Below are positions 1 to 7,429 of a stretch of DNA of 10,000 nucleotides, in pieces. Source of the stretch: Penaeus vannamei (lineage: Eukaryota; Arthropoda; Malacostraca; Decapoda; Penaeidae); NCBI RefSeq assembly GCF_042767895.1, contig NC_091588.1, forward strand, positions 11,623,187-11,633,186. The letters run 5' to 3'. Every line of letters begins with the position of its first letter. The stretch's first letter is position 1. The notes below the pieces were generated by a model. It worked only from the letters and a program-made list of their open reading frames with translations, searched no databases and was not told where the DNA came from. A program made the translations under genes and the position numbers.

Positions 1-132
1 CTGTTCGTTTCACATGACCGCAGTCTGGAAAAGATGAAACTCTTATTAAGGATTAGGTTTGCATATCAAAATTTACTAACAAAGCTTTTGCCTACTAAAA
101 TGCTTGTTTTTTCCGTTTGTTTTCTCTCATTG

Positions 133-770
133 TAGGGTTTTTATCATACTCCTCTATATCAATGATAATTATAATTTTAATCATTATTTATATCATTACA
201 ATCGTTATTATCGTGATAACTGTTAACAGTATCATTTCATTATCATTATCATCATTATCAGTATCATTATAATTATCATTAATGTTATCATTTTATTATT
301 TTTTGTTGTTGTAGTTGTTGTTGTTGTTCTACTAATATTAACCATAATTATCAATAATATTATCATTATTATTATTATTATTGTTATTATTATTATTGTT
401 ATTACTTTCATTATTGTATCGTCCATCATGACTGCAACTACTGATACTACTACTGCTATTATAATTATTACTACTATTAGAACCACTATTATGTTTTCAT
501 TATCATTATTATTAGTAGTATTATCATTATTTAGTAGTAGTATTATCATTATTATTAGTAGTATTAACATCATTATTATTATAATCACCATTATTATCAT
601 GATTAATAGCTTTATTATTATTTTATTTTGATGGTGATAATACTGATGATGATGATGATTAATATTACTAAATCACCTTTCTTACCATTATCCTTACTTT
701 ATCTTATATTACTATTTTTATCAGTACCATTACTATTACTTTTTATTATCATAGATTACGACAATAGAAT
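133..770. repeat. ATT/ATC-rich microsatellite field
   Basis: About 640 bases are built almost entirely from interrupted ATT, ATC, TTG and TAG triplets, with an ATG/GAT stretch near 641-660. The purest ATT runs are near 357-405 and 490-600. Open frames here on both strands translate to runs of Ile, Met, Thr and Asn and are by-products of the repeat. The same ATT/ATC composition recurs in the LINE C-terminus (7361-7384) and LINE tail (7600-7631), so an old LINE tail could have seeded this tract; that link is inference only. Confidence 0.9.
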
Positions 771-1845
771 GATTTCCGTCCTGAATTTCTTTCCATAAGA
801 AAATTAGCATCCTTAATTTCCGTAACTAAATAGCACTGATATTTTATGCATGATCCTGACCGTTCTCTCTTATGAGCAAGTTATTACGTGGCGGCCGACA
901 AATGACCGCGAGGCCGAATTAGTTCCCGCGGGATAATTTTCTTAGTTTATTTTTTATCAAGACTGCTGGAACAAAATTAGTATATAAATTGTCATTCATC
1001 ACGTAAATGACAGCCTCTTAAGTAATTTTGAAGTCGATTACCGAGGAGCTTCTTGCGTGCCAGAATATTCGAGTAAATTCACTTTATGTATATACATATA
1101 AACGAACTGCCATTTTTCCTCCTTATTCGGAAGCCATAAACGTCACATAACTCAATTGAAGGTTCATTTCATATCATTTCATTTCATGGAATTTCTGATA
1201 TTGACACATCTTTCTAACTGAACTGCAAGTCACTGACAGAATTCTCACCAGGAAGGGAAAAGGAAAGTCGATTTTTTCACACCATGTGGCTATTAGACAA
1301 TAACGCACCAACATGTCAGCTGAAGTGAATTTCAGTGTAGAACTAACCGTCTGAGACACCCTCCATTGGCCCATATTAGTCTTCAGCATATACAAGACAT
1401 GCCGTACCTATAGTCTCGTAGTGAGACATTCAAAGTGTCGCAAAAACAAAGGTCATGCCGTACCTGCAATGTCAACCAACGGTGGTTTTATCATGGGAAA
1501 TTTGCTTACACATAGATGGCTCGACAAGTGTTGGACCATCAAGGAGTCAACTAGTAGGCCTCACCTAATTTCCCCATTCCTTGATGGTATTAATATCAGT
1601 TATGTTAATATTTAGATTGTGATTATTATGTTTTAACAATACTAATAACAATGTAACATATATATTTATATATTCCGAAAATCAAGAAAAAGGGTACGCA
1701 TATTAAATAACATTAGTAATCAACTCCTTGGTTACAAAGCATTGTAGAGCCAACTGTGTGTAAATACAATAAACAAGCCAAAATCACAGTGGACATCGCA
1801 CGCGCTGTTGCATGCTCTCATGCTGTCGTGGTTTCGCTGCGTCCG
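771..1845. other. AT-rich sequence without a recognised gene
   Basis: I see no coding region here. Open frames at 1174-1395 (-) and 1421-1615 (+) are short and lack recognisable domains. Small features: a 12-base direct repeat CATGCCGTACCT at 1399-1410 and 1454-1465, and an 11-base inverted repeat ACCATCAAGGA (1535-1545) / TCCTTGATGGT (1578-1588) that could form a stem with a 32-base loop. The LINE endonuclease remnant becomes readable only near 1846; its true 5' edge is not visible. Confidence 0.55.
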
Positions 1846-1923
1846 GGATCACGCCATCACCCTACCATCATAGTCTCCCCTTTGAGTTCACAGAAGACGG
1901 AGATCCCTCCCCTTGGACGATGG
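1846..1923 (+). pseudogene. LINE endonuclease C-terminal remnant
   Basis: The frame from 1846 reads GSRHHPTIIVSPLSSQKTEI followed by PPLGRW and a stop at 1924. GS-x-HHP matches the SDHHP-like motif near the end of AP-type LINE endonucleases, with Arg where Asp is expected; SDH is a catalytic-site motif of this family, so the copy is likely dead here. The protein thread resumes beyond the hairpin near 2165 with a second PRW followed by NLSKASW. Upstream residues (CSHAVVVSLRP) do not convincingly match an endonuclease. The call rests on the motif and on continuity with the downstream RT. Confidence 0.55.
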
Positions 1924-1961
1924 TAAGTGAAAGCGTGCCCTCGGAAGGATCTAGGCTGCCG
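1921..1961 (+). repeat. Partial third copy of the hairpin arm
   Basis: Immediately before the hairpin, GTAAGTGAAA followed by TGCCCTCGGAA and CTAGGCTGC repeats, with substitutions, the left-arm sequence starting near 1980 (GTAAAGTGAAAA, TGCCCTCGGAA, CTAGGCTGC). The offset is about 59 bases. The foldback therefore carries one direct partial copy plus two inverted copies of the same unit, which suggests a tandem duplication or slippage step beside or before the inversion. Confidence 0.75.
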
Positions 1962-2163
1962 TGTGGTATACGAGCTAACTGTAAAGTGAAAACATGCCCT
2001 CGGAATGCCCTAGGCTGCTGTCTCCGTGCCGGAAATCATCAATACCCAGGGAACCTCGCCGTGCGCTGGGTTCCCGGGTATTTATTGTTTTCCCGGCACG
2101 GAGACAGCAGCCTGGGTCATTCCGAGGGCATGTTTTCACTTTACAGTTAGCTCGTATACCACA
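1962..2163. repeat. 202-bp near-perfect inverted repeat (foldback hairpin)
   Basis: The left arm begins TGTGGTATAC at 1962 and the right arm ends GTATACCACA at 2163. Arms are about 94 bases with a 13-base centre (2056-2068). The outer 40-odd bases are perfectly complementary, and the block CTGTCTCCGTGCCGG also pairs exactly with CCGGCACGGAGACAG. Differences cluster near the loop, around AATACCC and GGGTATT, plus one single-base offset. It lies inside the LINE endonuclease remnant. No transposase is encoded, so it is best called a foldback or MITE-like element; I see no clean target-site duplication. Such high arm identity next to a decayed LINE suggests recent origin or arm homogenisation. 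Open frames crossing it are artefacts of the symmetry. Confidence 0.92.
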
Positions 2164-2164
2164 A

Positions 2165-2485
2165 CCTTCTCCAGTACCGCGGTGGAATCTCAGCAAGGCA
2201 AGCTGGCCACAATTCACTCAACAGTTAGAAAACTGCAGATAAGTACATTCCTAAAACCACCACCACCTTCCACCATCACAAACACAGCTGGTTTTATAAT
2301 GCTATAATCAAGGAACCGAAACGACAAATGCGGTTGTTTAGGAAACTGCTCTGAAAAACACATTGCCCACACATTCATGAATCTTTCAAGGCCCTCAAAG
2401 TCTTGTTAACCGCAAAATCCTTGAAATAAGAAACCAAGCTAAGTTAACATGGTGTGAGGGAATTTCTGCATACAAACCTCTGAGA
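2165..2485 (+). pseudogene. LINE endonuclease-to-RT linker remnant
   Basis: After the hairpin the frame at 2177 reads PRWNLSKASWPQFTQQLENCR and stops at 2240. The R-W-N-L-x-K-A-x-W-x-x-F pattern is typical of the segment between the endonuclease and reverse transcriptase of LINE ORF2 proteins. Further along, translations shift frame with stops until the clean run starting ELWGKL at 2486. The sequence is decayed but collinear with the RT downstream. Confidence 0.6.
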
Positions 2486-3270
2486 GAACTATGGGGCAAG
2501 CTGAGAGCTGCTTGTGGAGCTAAAAGACCACGGCCTTCACTTCACCATCAAGCTTTCAGTAAGGCTAACGAGCTTGGAGCCTCTTTTGCTGCAAGGTGTT
2601 ACTCCTCCCAGTTACCAACAGACATCACTAGGAAATTCCTACAACTCCATCCCGTACAACGGCAAATCATTCAGGAAGCCATTTCCACTCCCGCCAACAG
2701 TGACACTCGTTTTAATGAAAAAGAACTAGTATTAGCAATATCTTCCAAGAAGGATACTGCCCCTGGAGCGGATAAGATACCATAATCCTTCTTACGCCAT
2801 TTAGGTCCTTCAGGTAAGTTAGCGCTTCTCAAAATTTTTAACAAATCATTACTCGTTGGTAAGGTAACACAAATTTGGAAGAAGGCAATCATCCAATTAA
2901 TTCCTAAGCAGGACTCCTCTTTTCGACCAATCTCCTTACTATCTTGTGTCGGAAAGACCATGGAGAGAGCAATATTGAACAGACTACATCACATCATTCC
3001 CAGGACAGTGTAGTTGTTTTCTTAGACCTGGAGAAAGCCTTCGAACTGGTCAATAGGGATGGTATTCTCTCCTTAATAGCCAACAGCCACATCAGGGAGA
3101 GACTACTAGGCTGGCTCCAAATGGTGCACCACAGGGAGGGCTTCTTAGTCCATTTCTCTTTAATATCCTCATAGCAAGGTTGATGGACATCACCTTCCCT
3201 GACAAAGTTCAGTTACTAGCCTATGCTGATGACATCCAACTGGTTGCTACAGGTCCTCACAGATATGTTT
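2486..3270 (+). pseudogene. LINE reverse transcriptase domain, broken
   Basis: From 2486 one frame runs ELWGKLRAACGAKRP through DTAPGADKIP, an in-frame TAA at 2783 (probably a former Tyr codon), then SFLRHLGPSG, WKKAIIQLIPK, FRPISLLSCVGKTMER and ILNRLHHIIP, ending near 3000. Motif A follows in another frame as VVFLDLEKAFELVN, catalytic Asp at 3025-3027. Motif B, GAPQGGLLSPFLFNIL, starts at 3123 in the third frame, and motif C, YADD, is at 3222-3233. Spacing shows two internal losses: the QFGFR-type segment between HHIIP and motif A, and the residues between LLGWL and GAPQGG (about 3118-3123). The catalytic Asp residues survive but the fold is incomplete. This is LINE-type RT by motif order. 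Confidence 0.88.
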
Positions 3271-3299
3271 ATGCACAATCCGCATTAGACAAACGAAAC

Positions 3300-4030
3300 G
3301 TGTAGGGAGCTAGGTTTCAAGGTTAATCCAAACAAATCAAAGGCACTTCAAATCAGAAGAGAGTGCATATCACCAGTTATATATTGGACCCTTACCGCTT
3401 GAGTGAGATCCAACTTATAGATGCCTAGGTATTCATTTTAACTCTGAGCTCTCTGTCAGCACACAACTCCATTACCTTTTAGACAGAACAAAATCGTGTC
3501 TCAATGTATTCCAAAGTCTTACATCTAATAAGTTAGGTGCAGGTTTTAGAGTTCTTCAATTATTTTATACACATGCAATTAGGTTGCCATTTGATTTTTG
3601 TGCCCCAGACCTAATATCACTGAAACAAGATCAGTTAGTCTCTTTAGAGACCATCCAAGATAAAGTAATGAGATCCAATCTTGTTGCCCCTATATGGACA
3701 AGACTAACTTGCGGGTTGAATCCTTTTTACCATCTCTCCACACCAGAATCAGACAAATTGCTGTCACCTTGTGTTCAAAGATGATAACACGCCCTAGGCA
3801 TACTTCCTTAAAATCCATTAAGAGGATGCTCCAAGCCCCCACCATGCACAGAAACCTCAGATGGCACAACAGACTAATAGAGGCCATTAACTTTTTCAAC
3901 ACAGCAAGGGGAACTGACAGCCCTAACCCACACTACCACCTTCAACCACCCTGGAAGGACCAAACAATCAAGTTTTATACTAAAACCATACATACAACAA
4001 AGGCAACGTACTCCTACCATGGTAGCACGG
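3300..4030 (+). pseudogene. LINE RT thumb and connection region, frameshifted
   Basis: After YADD the thread continues LGFKVNPNKSKALQI (near 3315-3355), then IHFNSELSVSTQLHYLLDRT (near 3430-3485) and FRVLQLFYTHAIR (near 3545). The longest clean part is 3584-3784, including DFCAPDLISLKQDQLVSLE. It then moves to another frame at 3694-4041, with LRVESFLPSLHTRIRQIAVT and RRHTSLKSIKRM-like residues. These sections fit the variable connection between RT and RNase H in I-group LINEs. No catalytic residues are expected. Several single-base indels separate the frames, so this is a pseudogene segment rather than a gene. Confidence 0.7.
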
Positions 4031-4040
4031 CACTCTCTTA

Positions 4041-4346
4041 ATATTCATAGATGATTCAGTTGACCAAACCGCAGGACAAGCAGGTGCAGCTTTCTTCATT
4101 GAGAGCCTAGGGACTGCACACCGTGCCTCAGATGGAGCATCTTCATTACAAGCTGAACTTCATACCATCAAGATGGAGCTTAAGCACACTATCAATACCA
4201 CTCCATTTTCCACGTCTTGACAGACTCTCTTTCAGCCTGAAGACACTTCAAGGCCACAGACAATATCAGATTCGTGACGACTATTTTCTTCCTCATTCAG
4301 CAATTAGAAGACCAACATACGAGCCTCACCTTTTGGTGGTCACCTT
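4041..4346 (+). pseudogene. LINE RNase H domain, first part
   Basis: The frame at 4041 reads IFIDDSVDQTAGQAGAAFFI, matching the first RNase H strand with the catalytic Asp (about 4050-4055). LQAELHTIKMEL follows with the second acidic residue, Glu, at 4155-4157. After a frameshift, HVLTDSLSA places the third acidic residue, Asp, at 4223-4225. QQLEDQHTSLTFWWSP (ending near 4345) is the strand before the conserved SH-x-GI-x-GN-x-x-AD block, which is displaced to 5533 by an insertion. All three early acidic residues remain, but the domain is broken by frameshifts and by the inserted DNA. Confidence 0.82.
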
Positions 4347-4565
4347 AGTAACAACTGAAAAATTTAAAAAGGGAGAATTAGCTCGAAAACCATCTCTCTA
4401 ATATGAGTAAAAAAAAAGGAAATTTGATAATAATTCCCCAAAACTGATATATTTAGATTTTCTGAAGTCAAGTTATATTTTCCCGCGAAAATACGGAACC
4501 CGGATGTGTGACTTCATTTCCAGAACACAAGCACAGCATTCTCTACATTCATTACATTGTACATC

Positions 4566-4813
4566 ATGTCACACTCACTACAAGACTACAGTGGCAGGGA
4601 AATTAGTGAATTTTCATTGAATTCCGACGAGGACATTGGTACAACTTCTTCAGAGGGTGCCTATGTCTTCGATGAATTGGAAGAAGAGGAATATCAAGGG
4701 TTAATGGTTGCTGGACCGTACATGCACGAGACCGACGCTGTGGATGTCGTGGAAGTTGTGCCAAACCAGCCAGACATGTAGTGGCGTCGAGACCCGAAGA
4801 GATTAAATGAATG
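4566..4813 (+). pseudogene. Acidic leader, possible first exon of a P2RX7_C-like protein
   Basis: The frame from ATG 4566 gives 71 residues rich in Asp and Glu, MSHSLQDYSGREISEFSLNS onwards, with LEEEEYQ near residue 40, then GPYMHETDAVD, and a TAG at 4779. Read past that stop, the same frame continues WRRDPKRLNEW to a good splice-donor-like GTAATT at 4814. In invertebrate proteins annotated as P2X7-like, as I recall them, an acidic leader with a PY-x-FEP-type motif precedes R-L-x-x-x-W-C-x-C-G. The residues here fit that up to the W at the donor, so exon 2 would begin at the first zinc-binding Cys. No such exon is present downstream. Calling it a real short ORF is the alternative. The match is by eye and tentative. 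Confidence 0.35.
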
Positions 4814-5111
4814 GTAATTTTCTAAATTATTTTTTATAGTCAAACGTGTGATTCCACTTCTGTATGGTACAAAATTTTTGCAAGCTGAGCTATCTCTTGT
4901 CTGCACCCGTGGCGCAGGCCTACATCCATTCGTGAGTGGAGGACCATCGGAATTTATTTGTGTTGTGCTTTTTGGGGTGTACCTACCTTACCTCTGTGTA
5001 GTAATACATGCACACTTGCAATGCACTTGGCACACTGTGTCGTACCCATGAAATGAATGCTTGCTACGCCGCCAAGCCAACTCTTTCAGAGTTTGTTTTG
5101 CGCTGTTGTGA

Positions 5112-5357
5112 TCATGACAAATGTAAATTGGAAATGGCATACCGTTTTGCAAATCCCATGTCGTAAGCCATTCTGTTCACAAAGCAATCGGGCTCGAAGT
5201 GTTTCAGGCAAAGTACGCTGGTTGGCACAGGCTGAAAGTTGCTCCACTTGGCATGCACAAAACGTGTCCACTTCCTTGCTTTGTCGCAGTCTTTTGGCCA
5301 TTCAAATATCTGATGACATGAATGGGAACAATGAATTACTGCACAACGCCGCGGCAT
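5112..5357 (-). pseudogene. THAP-type zinc-finger fragment
   Basis: On the - strand, ATG at 5357 opens an 81-residue frame. The first 72 residues match a THAP domain: C5-x4-C10, then 39 residues, C50-x2-H53, giving the C2CH zinc ligands. The start MPRRC, the W at residue 30 (RKW), SVLCLKHFEPDCF and GFAKR are all characteristic. THAP domains bind DNA and occur in cellular regulators and in transposases of the P-element and Kolobok groups. The frame loses similarity after residue 72, exactly where CG|GTATGC (GT at 5142-5141) looks like a splice donor, so the coding exon is probably 5143-5357. The AVPTIF-like end of the domain and any transposase are not found in the window. Whether it was a host gene or part of a transposon is not decided; its place inside a LINE favours a transposon. 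Confidence 0.8.
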
Positions 5358-5535
5358 CCTTTGTTACAAAGTTTAATAGCTTGAAACTGGGACAATTCCA
5401 TGATATCCTTGACTCGCGCGTGCAGTGTATCACGCTATTCAACAAGATTCTTCCTGGGAACGACGTCACATGAATAGGCTAAGCATGCATTATTGAACAA
5501 TATTCAAAGAAAAGACAATGCAAGATAATTACTTC

Positions 5536-5755
5536 ACATATGCCCTTTAACATCTCTGGTAATGATTTAGCTGATGTTGCAGCAAAGCTTAAGATACCCT
5601 TCCATCACAGGGCACATACCGCCTAGTCTCAGCCAGCTCAAAAGACAAGTCAGGAAAACATCCAATGAGGTTCTATTCATAGAATACAAGGTATGGGTGA
5701 TAGCAGGATCCCCATCAACAAAGTGGTACCAAAGTTTCTATACAATCCACCTTTC
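5536..5755 (+). pseudogene. LINE RNase H end and C-terminal region, first part
   Basis: The sequence FNISGNDLADVAAK (about 5548-5589) supplies the GN-x-x-AD-x-AA block of RNase H missing upstream. A frameshift leads into the frame with RYPSITGHIPPSLSQLKRQV (near 5590-5650), EVLFIEYKVWVIAGSPSTKW (near 5668-5730) and YQSFYTI up to 5750. W-x-x-AGSPS-x-x-WY followed by DRH-type residues is the pattern between RNase H and the final zinc knuckle. The thread stops at the inverted-repeat boundary at 5756 and resumes after 7059. Confidence 0.75.
5738..5755 (+). repeat. Left flanking copy of an imperfect ~20-bp duplication
   Basis: CTATACAATCCACCTTTC abuts the left terminal inverted repeat. A related sequence, CTATACTCAATAACCACTC followed by TC, abuts the right end at 7059-7079 (its first C is shared with the repeat). 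They share CTATAC, AAT and CCAC in order, separated by 2-base gaps. The position flush with both ends is what a target-site duplication would show, but the length and the gaps are unusual for a DNA transposon. Confidence 0.45.
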
Positions 5756-5920
5756 GCCGTCATCTTTTTTTTCCAAACCCCGGACGTCCCAGGTTTGGGA
5801 GTGACGTCCCAGATTGCCACTGCCGGGCGCAAAAGGTGCGGCGAAACTGTCCTACACTTCAGTCTAGAAACGGCGCCGTGGGAATCACATCCAGAATGTG
5901 TATAAAATCTAACGGCTTCT

Positions 5921-6096
<176 letters not shown>

Positions 6097-6179
6097 TATA
6101 TAACCCCCACACGAAACTGGTTAAACGTTCAATCAAAATGTCAATAGGGCATAGGCATATCCATTCATAAATTCATATA

Positions 6180-6412
6180 GGGTGAATATCCTCATTGGTT
6201 TATGCACCTACAAATAATTGGTAACAAAACAGGCATTCAAACCAGACATATTAACTCTGCTCATAATAAGGTTATACACGGAAACAGGTCCGAGGATTCA
6301 TTACCTGGATTAACCTACCACAAAATATTAGAAATATCTCCAATCTAATTACTTTCAAAAGAAAATTGAAGGAATTTCTTTTGAACTGTCAATGGCATCT
6401 AATAATTAAATG
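6180..6412 (+). pseudogene. C-terminal scrap of a second non-LTR retrotransposon RT
   Basis: A frame ending in TAA near 6411 reads WINLPQNIRNISNLITFKRK then LKEFLLNCQWHLIIK. The W-x-x-LP-x-x-IRN-x-x-S-x-x-x-FK-x-x-LK-x-xL pattern is the usual last 30 residues of many LINE reverse transcriptase proteins. Just upstream in another frame is NKTGIQTRHINSAHNKV, resembling the NTR-x-x-N block that normally precedes it. It lies inside the 1.3-kb inverted-repeat element and differs from the main LINE, which ends in a CCHC knuckle. It is a fragment with a frameshift. The CT tract at 6583 lies about 170 bases beyond its stop and may be its 3' tail; that is a guess. Confidence 0.6.
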
Positions 6413-6582
6413 AAAAGCCAAACAATGTACCTTTATTTCTAATTATGCGGCCAATTTATTTTATCTTATTTTATAATTCCCCTACGAATGAACTTTTGTC
6501 TTCATTTAGTTTGTATTACTGTACACTGCCATGCACATGAACAAAGAAGAACCATTGCAAATAATGGAATTAAGTGTTTTGA

Positions 6583-6584
6583 CT

Positions 6585-6617
<33 letters not shown>
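6583..6617 (+). repeat. Short (CT)n microsatellite
   Basis: CTTTCTCTTT leads into an uninterrupted (TC)n run to 6617, with more scattered CT-rich sequence to about 6640. An open frame on the + strand crossing it (6488-6811) translates it as Ser-Leu repeats and has no other recognisable content. Confidence 0.95.
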
Positions 6618-6639
6618 CATCATTCTCTCTGTCTTTCTC

Positions 6640-7018
6640 TCTGTTTACATCTGGATATGGTGCCGGTGGCAGTAAAGTTGTATTCTTGTTAATACTTGTA
6701 AATGGCATTTTCTTTAAGAATATTTATATAGATAGATATTTAAATTATTTTAGTGAACAAATGGTAATTGTGATTCGCATATCCAGTAGAGCATTTTGCA
6801 TAGGTTGTTAAAAATAAGCAACCTAACGCATCTATCGAACTCGAGTTGACGGGCATTGAAGGGCTCAGGCGACGAAACAGTGTCACGCATGCGCAGAAGC
6901 AGGGGGCTGCGGTAATTCTCGGCTAGGTGATATGGCTCCGCCTCCACAAACTATGACGTCATGAGCCCGACGCGTCCGGCATCAAAACCGGGACGCGAAG
7001 AGTTCGTGTCCGGGGTAC
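6640..7018. other. Interior of the 1.3-kb element, no gene recognised
   Basis: The left half is AT-rich with GATA/TATA stretches (6720-6745). From about 6840 it turns GC-rich, with GCATGCGCAG near 6888 and a perfect TGACGTCA octamer (6954-6961). A TGACGTCC near-copy lies in the left end at 5802-5809. This could be an internal promoter near the right end, but there is no coding sequence for it to drive. Confidence 0.4.
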
Positions 7019-7038
7019 AACCCGGGATGTCCCGGGTT
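7019..7038. repeat. Subterminal 20-bp palindrome
   Basis: AACCCGGGA and TCCCGGGTT flank TG in a perfect hairpin 13 bases inside the right end of the inverted-repeat element. The left end carries a diverged counterpart (CCAAACC/GGTTTGG), so both termini share a subterminal fold. Such folds in other DNA elements can be transposase binding sites; that role is inferred. Confidence 0.85.
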
Positions 7039-7059
7039 TGGAAAAAAGGCGATGACGGC

Positions 7060-7429
7060 TATACTCAATAACCACTCTCGACAGACATGCAGCTGCAATC
7101 CTACACAGACTCCGTTTAGGTTACAGATGTAATTGGGAAATTGAATCCAGAATGCCCAAGCAATGTCATTTATGTGATCAAGTTAGAGAAGAGGCACTAA
7201 TCCATTACAGTTTGGACTGCCACAATATTCAGCAACTTCGACCTCAACAATACCACAGCCCAAACCACAGAGATCATTGCCAGTACGCTCCTACTGCAGC
7301 AGTCTCGCTGACATACTTAACATACCCGATGCCCGGTGCTCCACCGAGGTTATTGCTTTGATTATTATCATTATTATCATTATTTTCAAAAATCCTATAC
7401 CGCCAGATAGGTATCACCAACCCGTTTAA
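7060..7429 (+). pseudogene. LINE ORF2 C-terminus with CCHC knuckle and isoleucine run
   Basis: The frame at 7062 reads YSITTLDRHAAAILHRLRLG then YRCNWEIESRMPKQ and CHLCDQVREEALIHYSLDC. The last is the C-x2-C-x9-H-x4-C knuckle found at the end of I-group LINE proteins after an R-x-RLG-x motif. Near 7270-7310 the frame shifts (TEIIASTLLLQQSR, then ADILNIPD). The final frame reads STEVIAL, eight Ile codons (7361-7384, ATT and ATC), FKNPIPPDRYHQPV and TAA at 7427-7429. The Ile run is a microsatellite captured within the coding end. Good agreement with the upstream thread shows this is the same LINE copy. Confidence 0.82.

Larger units (their letters stand above)
4347..5535. mobile_element. Inserted segment in RNase H carrying two convergent coding scraps; probable DNA transposon derivative
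   Basis: RNase H breaks after FWWSP (4345) and resumes as SHMPFNISGNDLADVAAK from about 5533, so about 1.2 kb was inserted. If CTT is a 3-base target duplication (4344-4346 and 5532-5534), the joined frame is kept; short AGTAA/TTACT ends overlap the edges. An alternative pair of borders is TTAA at 4364-4367 followed by AAAGGG, and CCCT followed by TTAA at 5543-5550, the TTAA site used by Kolobok and piggyBac elements; Kolobok transposases carry THAP fingers. Neither border set has long inverted repeats. Inside, a + coding scrap at the left and a THAP scrap on - at the right point at each other, as expected if a two-gene element lost its middle. The class is unresolved. Confidence 0.55.

Noticed and set aside
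232..631. Open frames on both strands (up to 122 residues) in the ATT/ATC field
   Set aside because: They translate simple repeats into Ile, Met and Thr runs with no domain.
1399..1465. 12-base direct repeat CATGCCGTACCT as target-site duplication or CRISPR-like unit
   Set aside because: Only two copies 55 bases apart, no element with structured ends between them and no further spacing pattern.
1812..2307. Four overlapping open frames across the hairpin, some apparently similar to one another
   Set aside because: The similarity between strands comes from the inverted repeat; only the tail PRWNLSKASWPQF has meaning, as LINE sequence.
2671..2961. 96-residue open frame on the - strand
   Set aside because: It is antisense to the reverse transcriptase reading, which has clear motifs.
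4694..4906. 70-residue frame on -
   Set aside because: Antisense to the acidic leader, with no domain and no donor or acceptor logic.
5057..5473. 138-residue frame on +, the longest in the window
   Set aside because: It is antisense to the THAP domain, whose spacing of Cys and His is specific; the + reading has no recognisable feature.
6954..6961. TGACGTCA as a CRE promoter
   Set aside because: An 8-base match without a transcript or gene nearby is not enough for a regulatory call; noted only as composition of the element.
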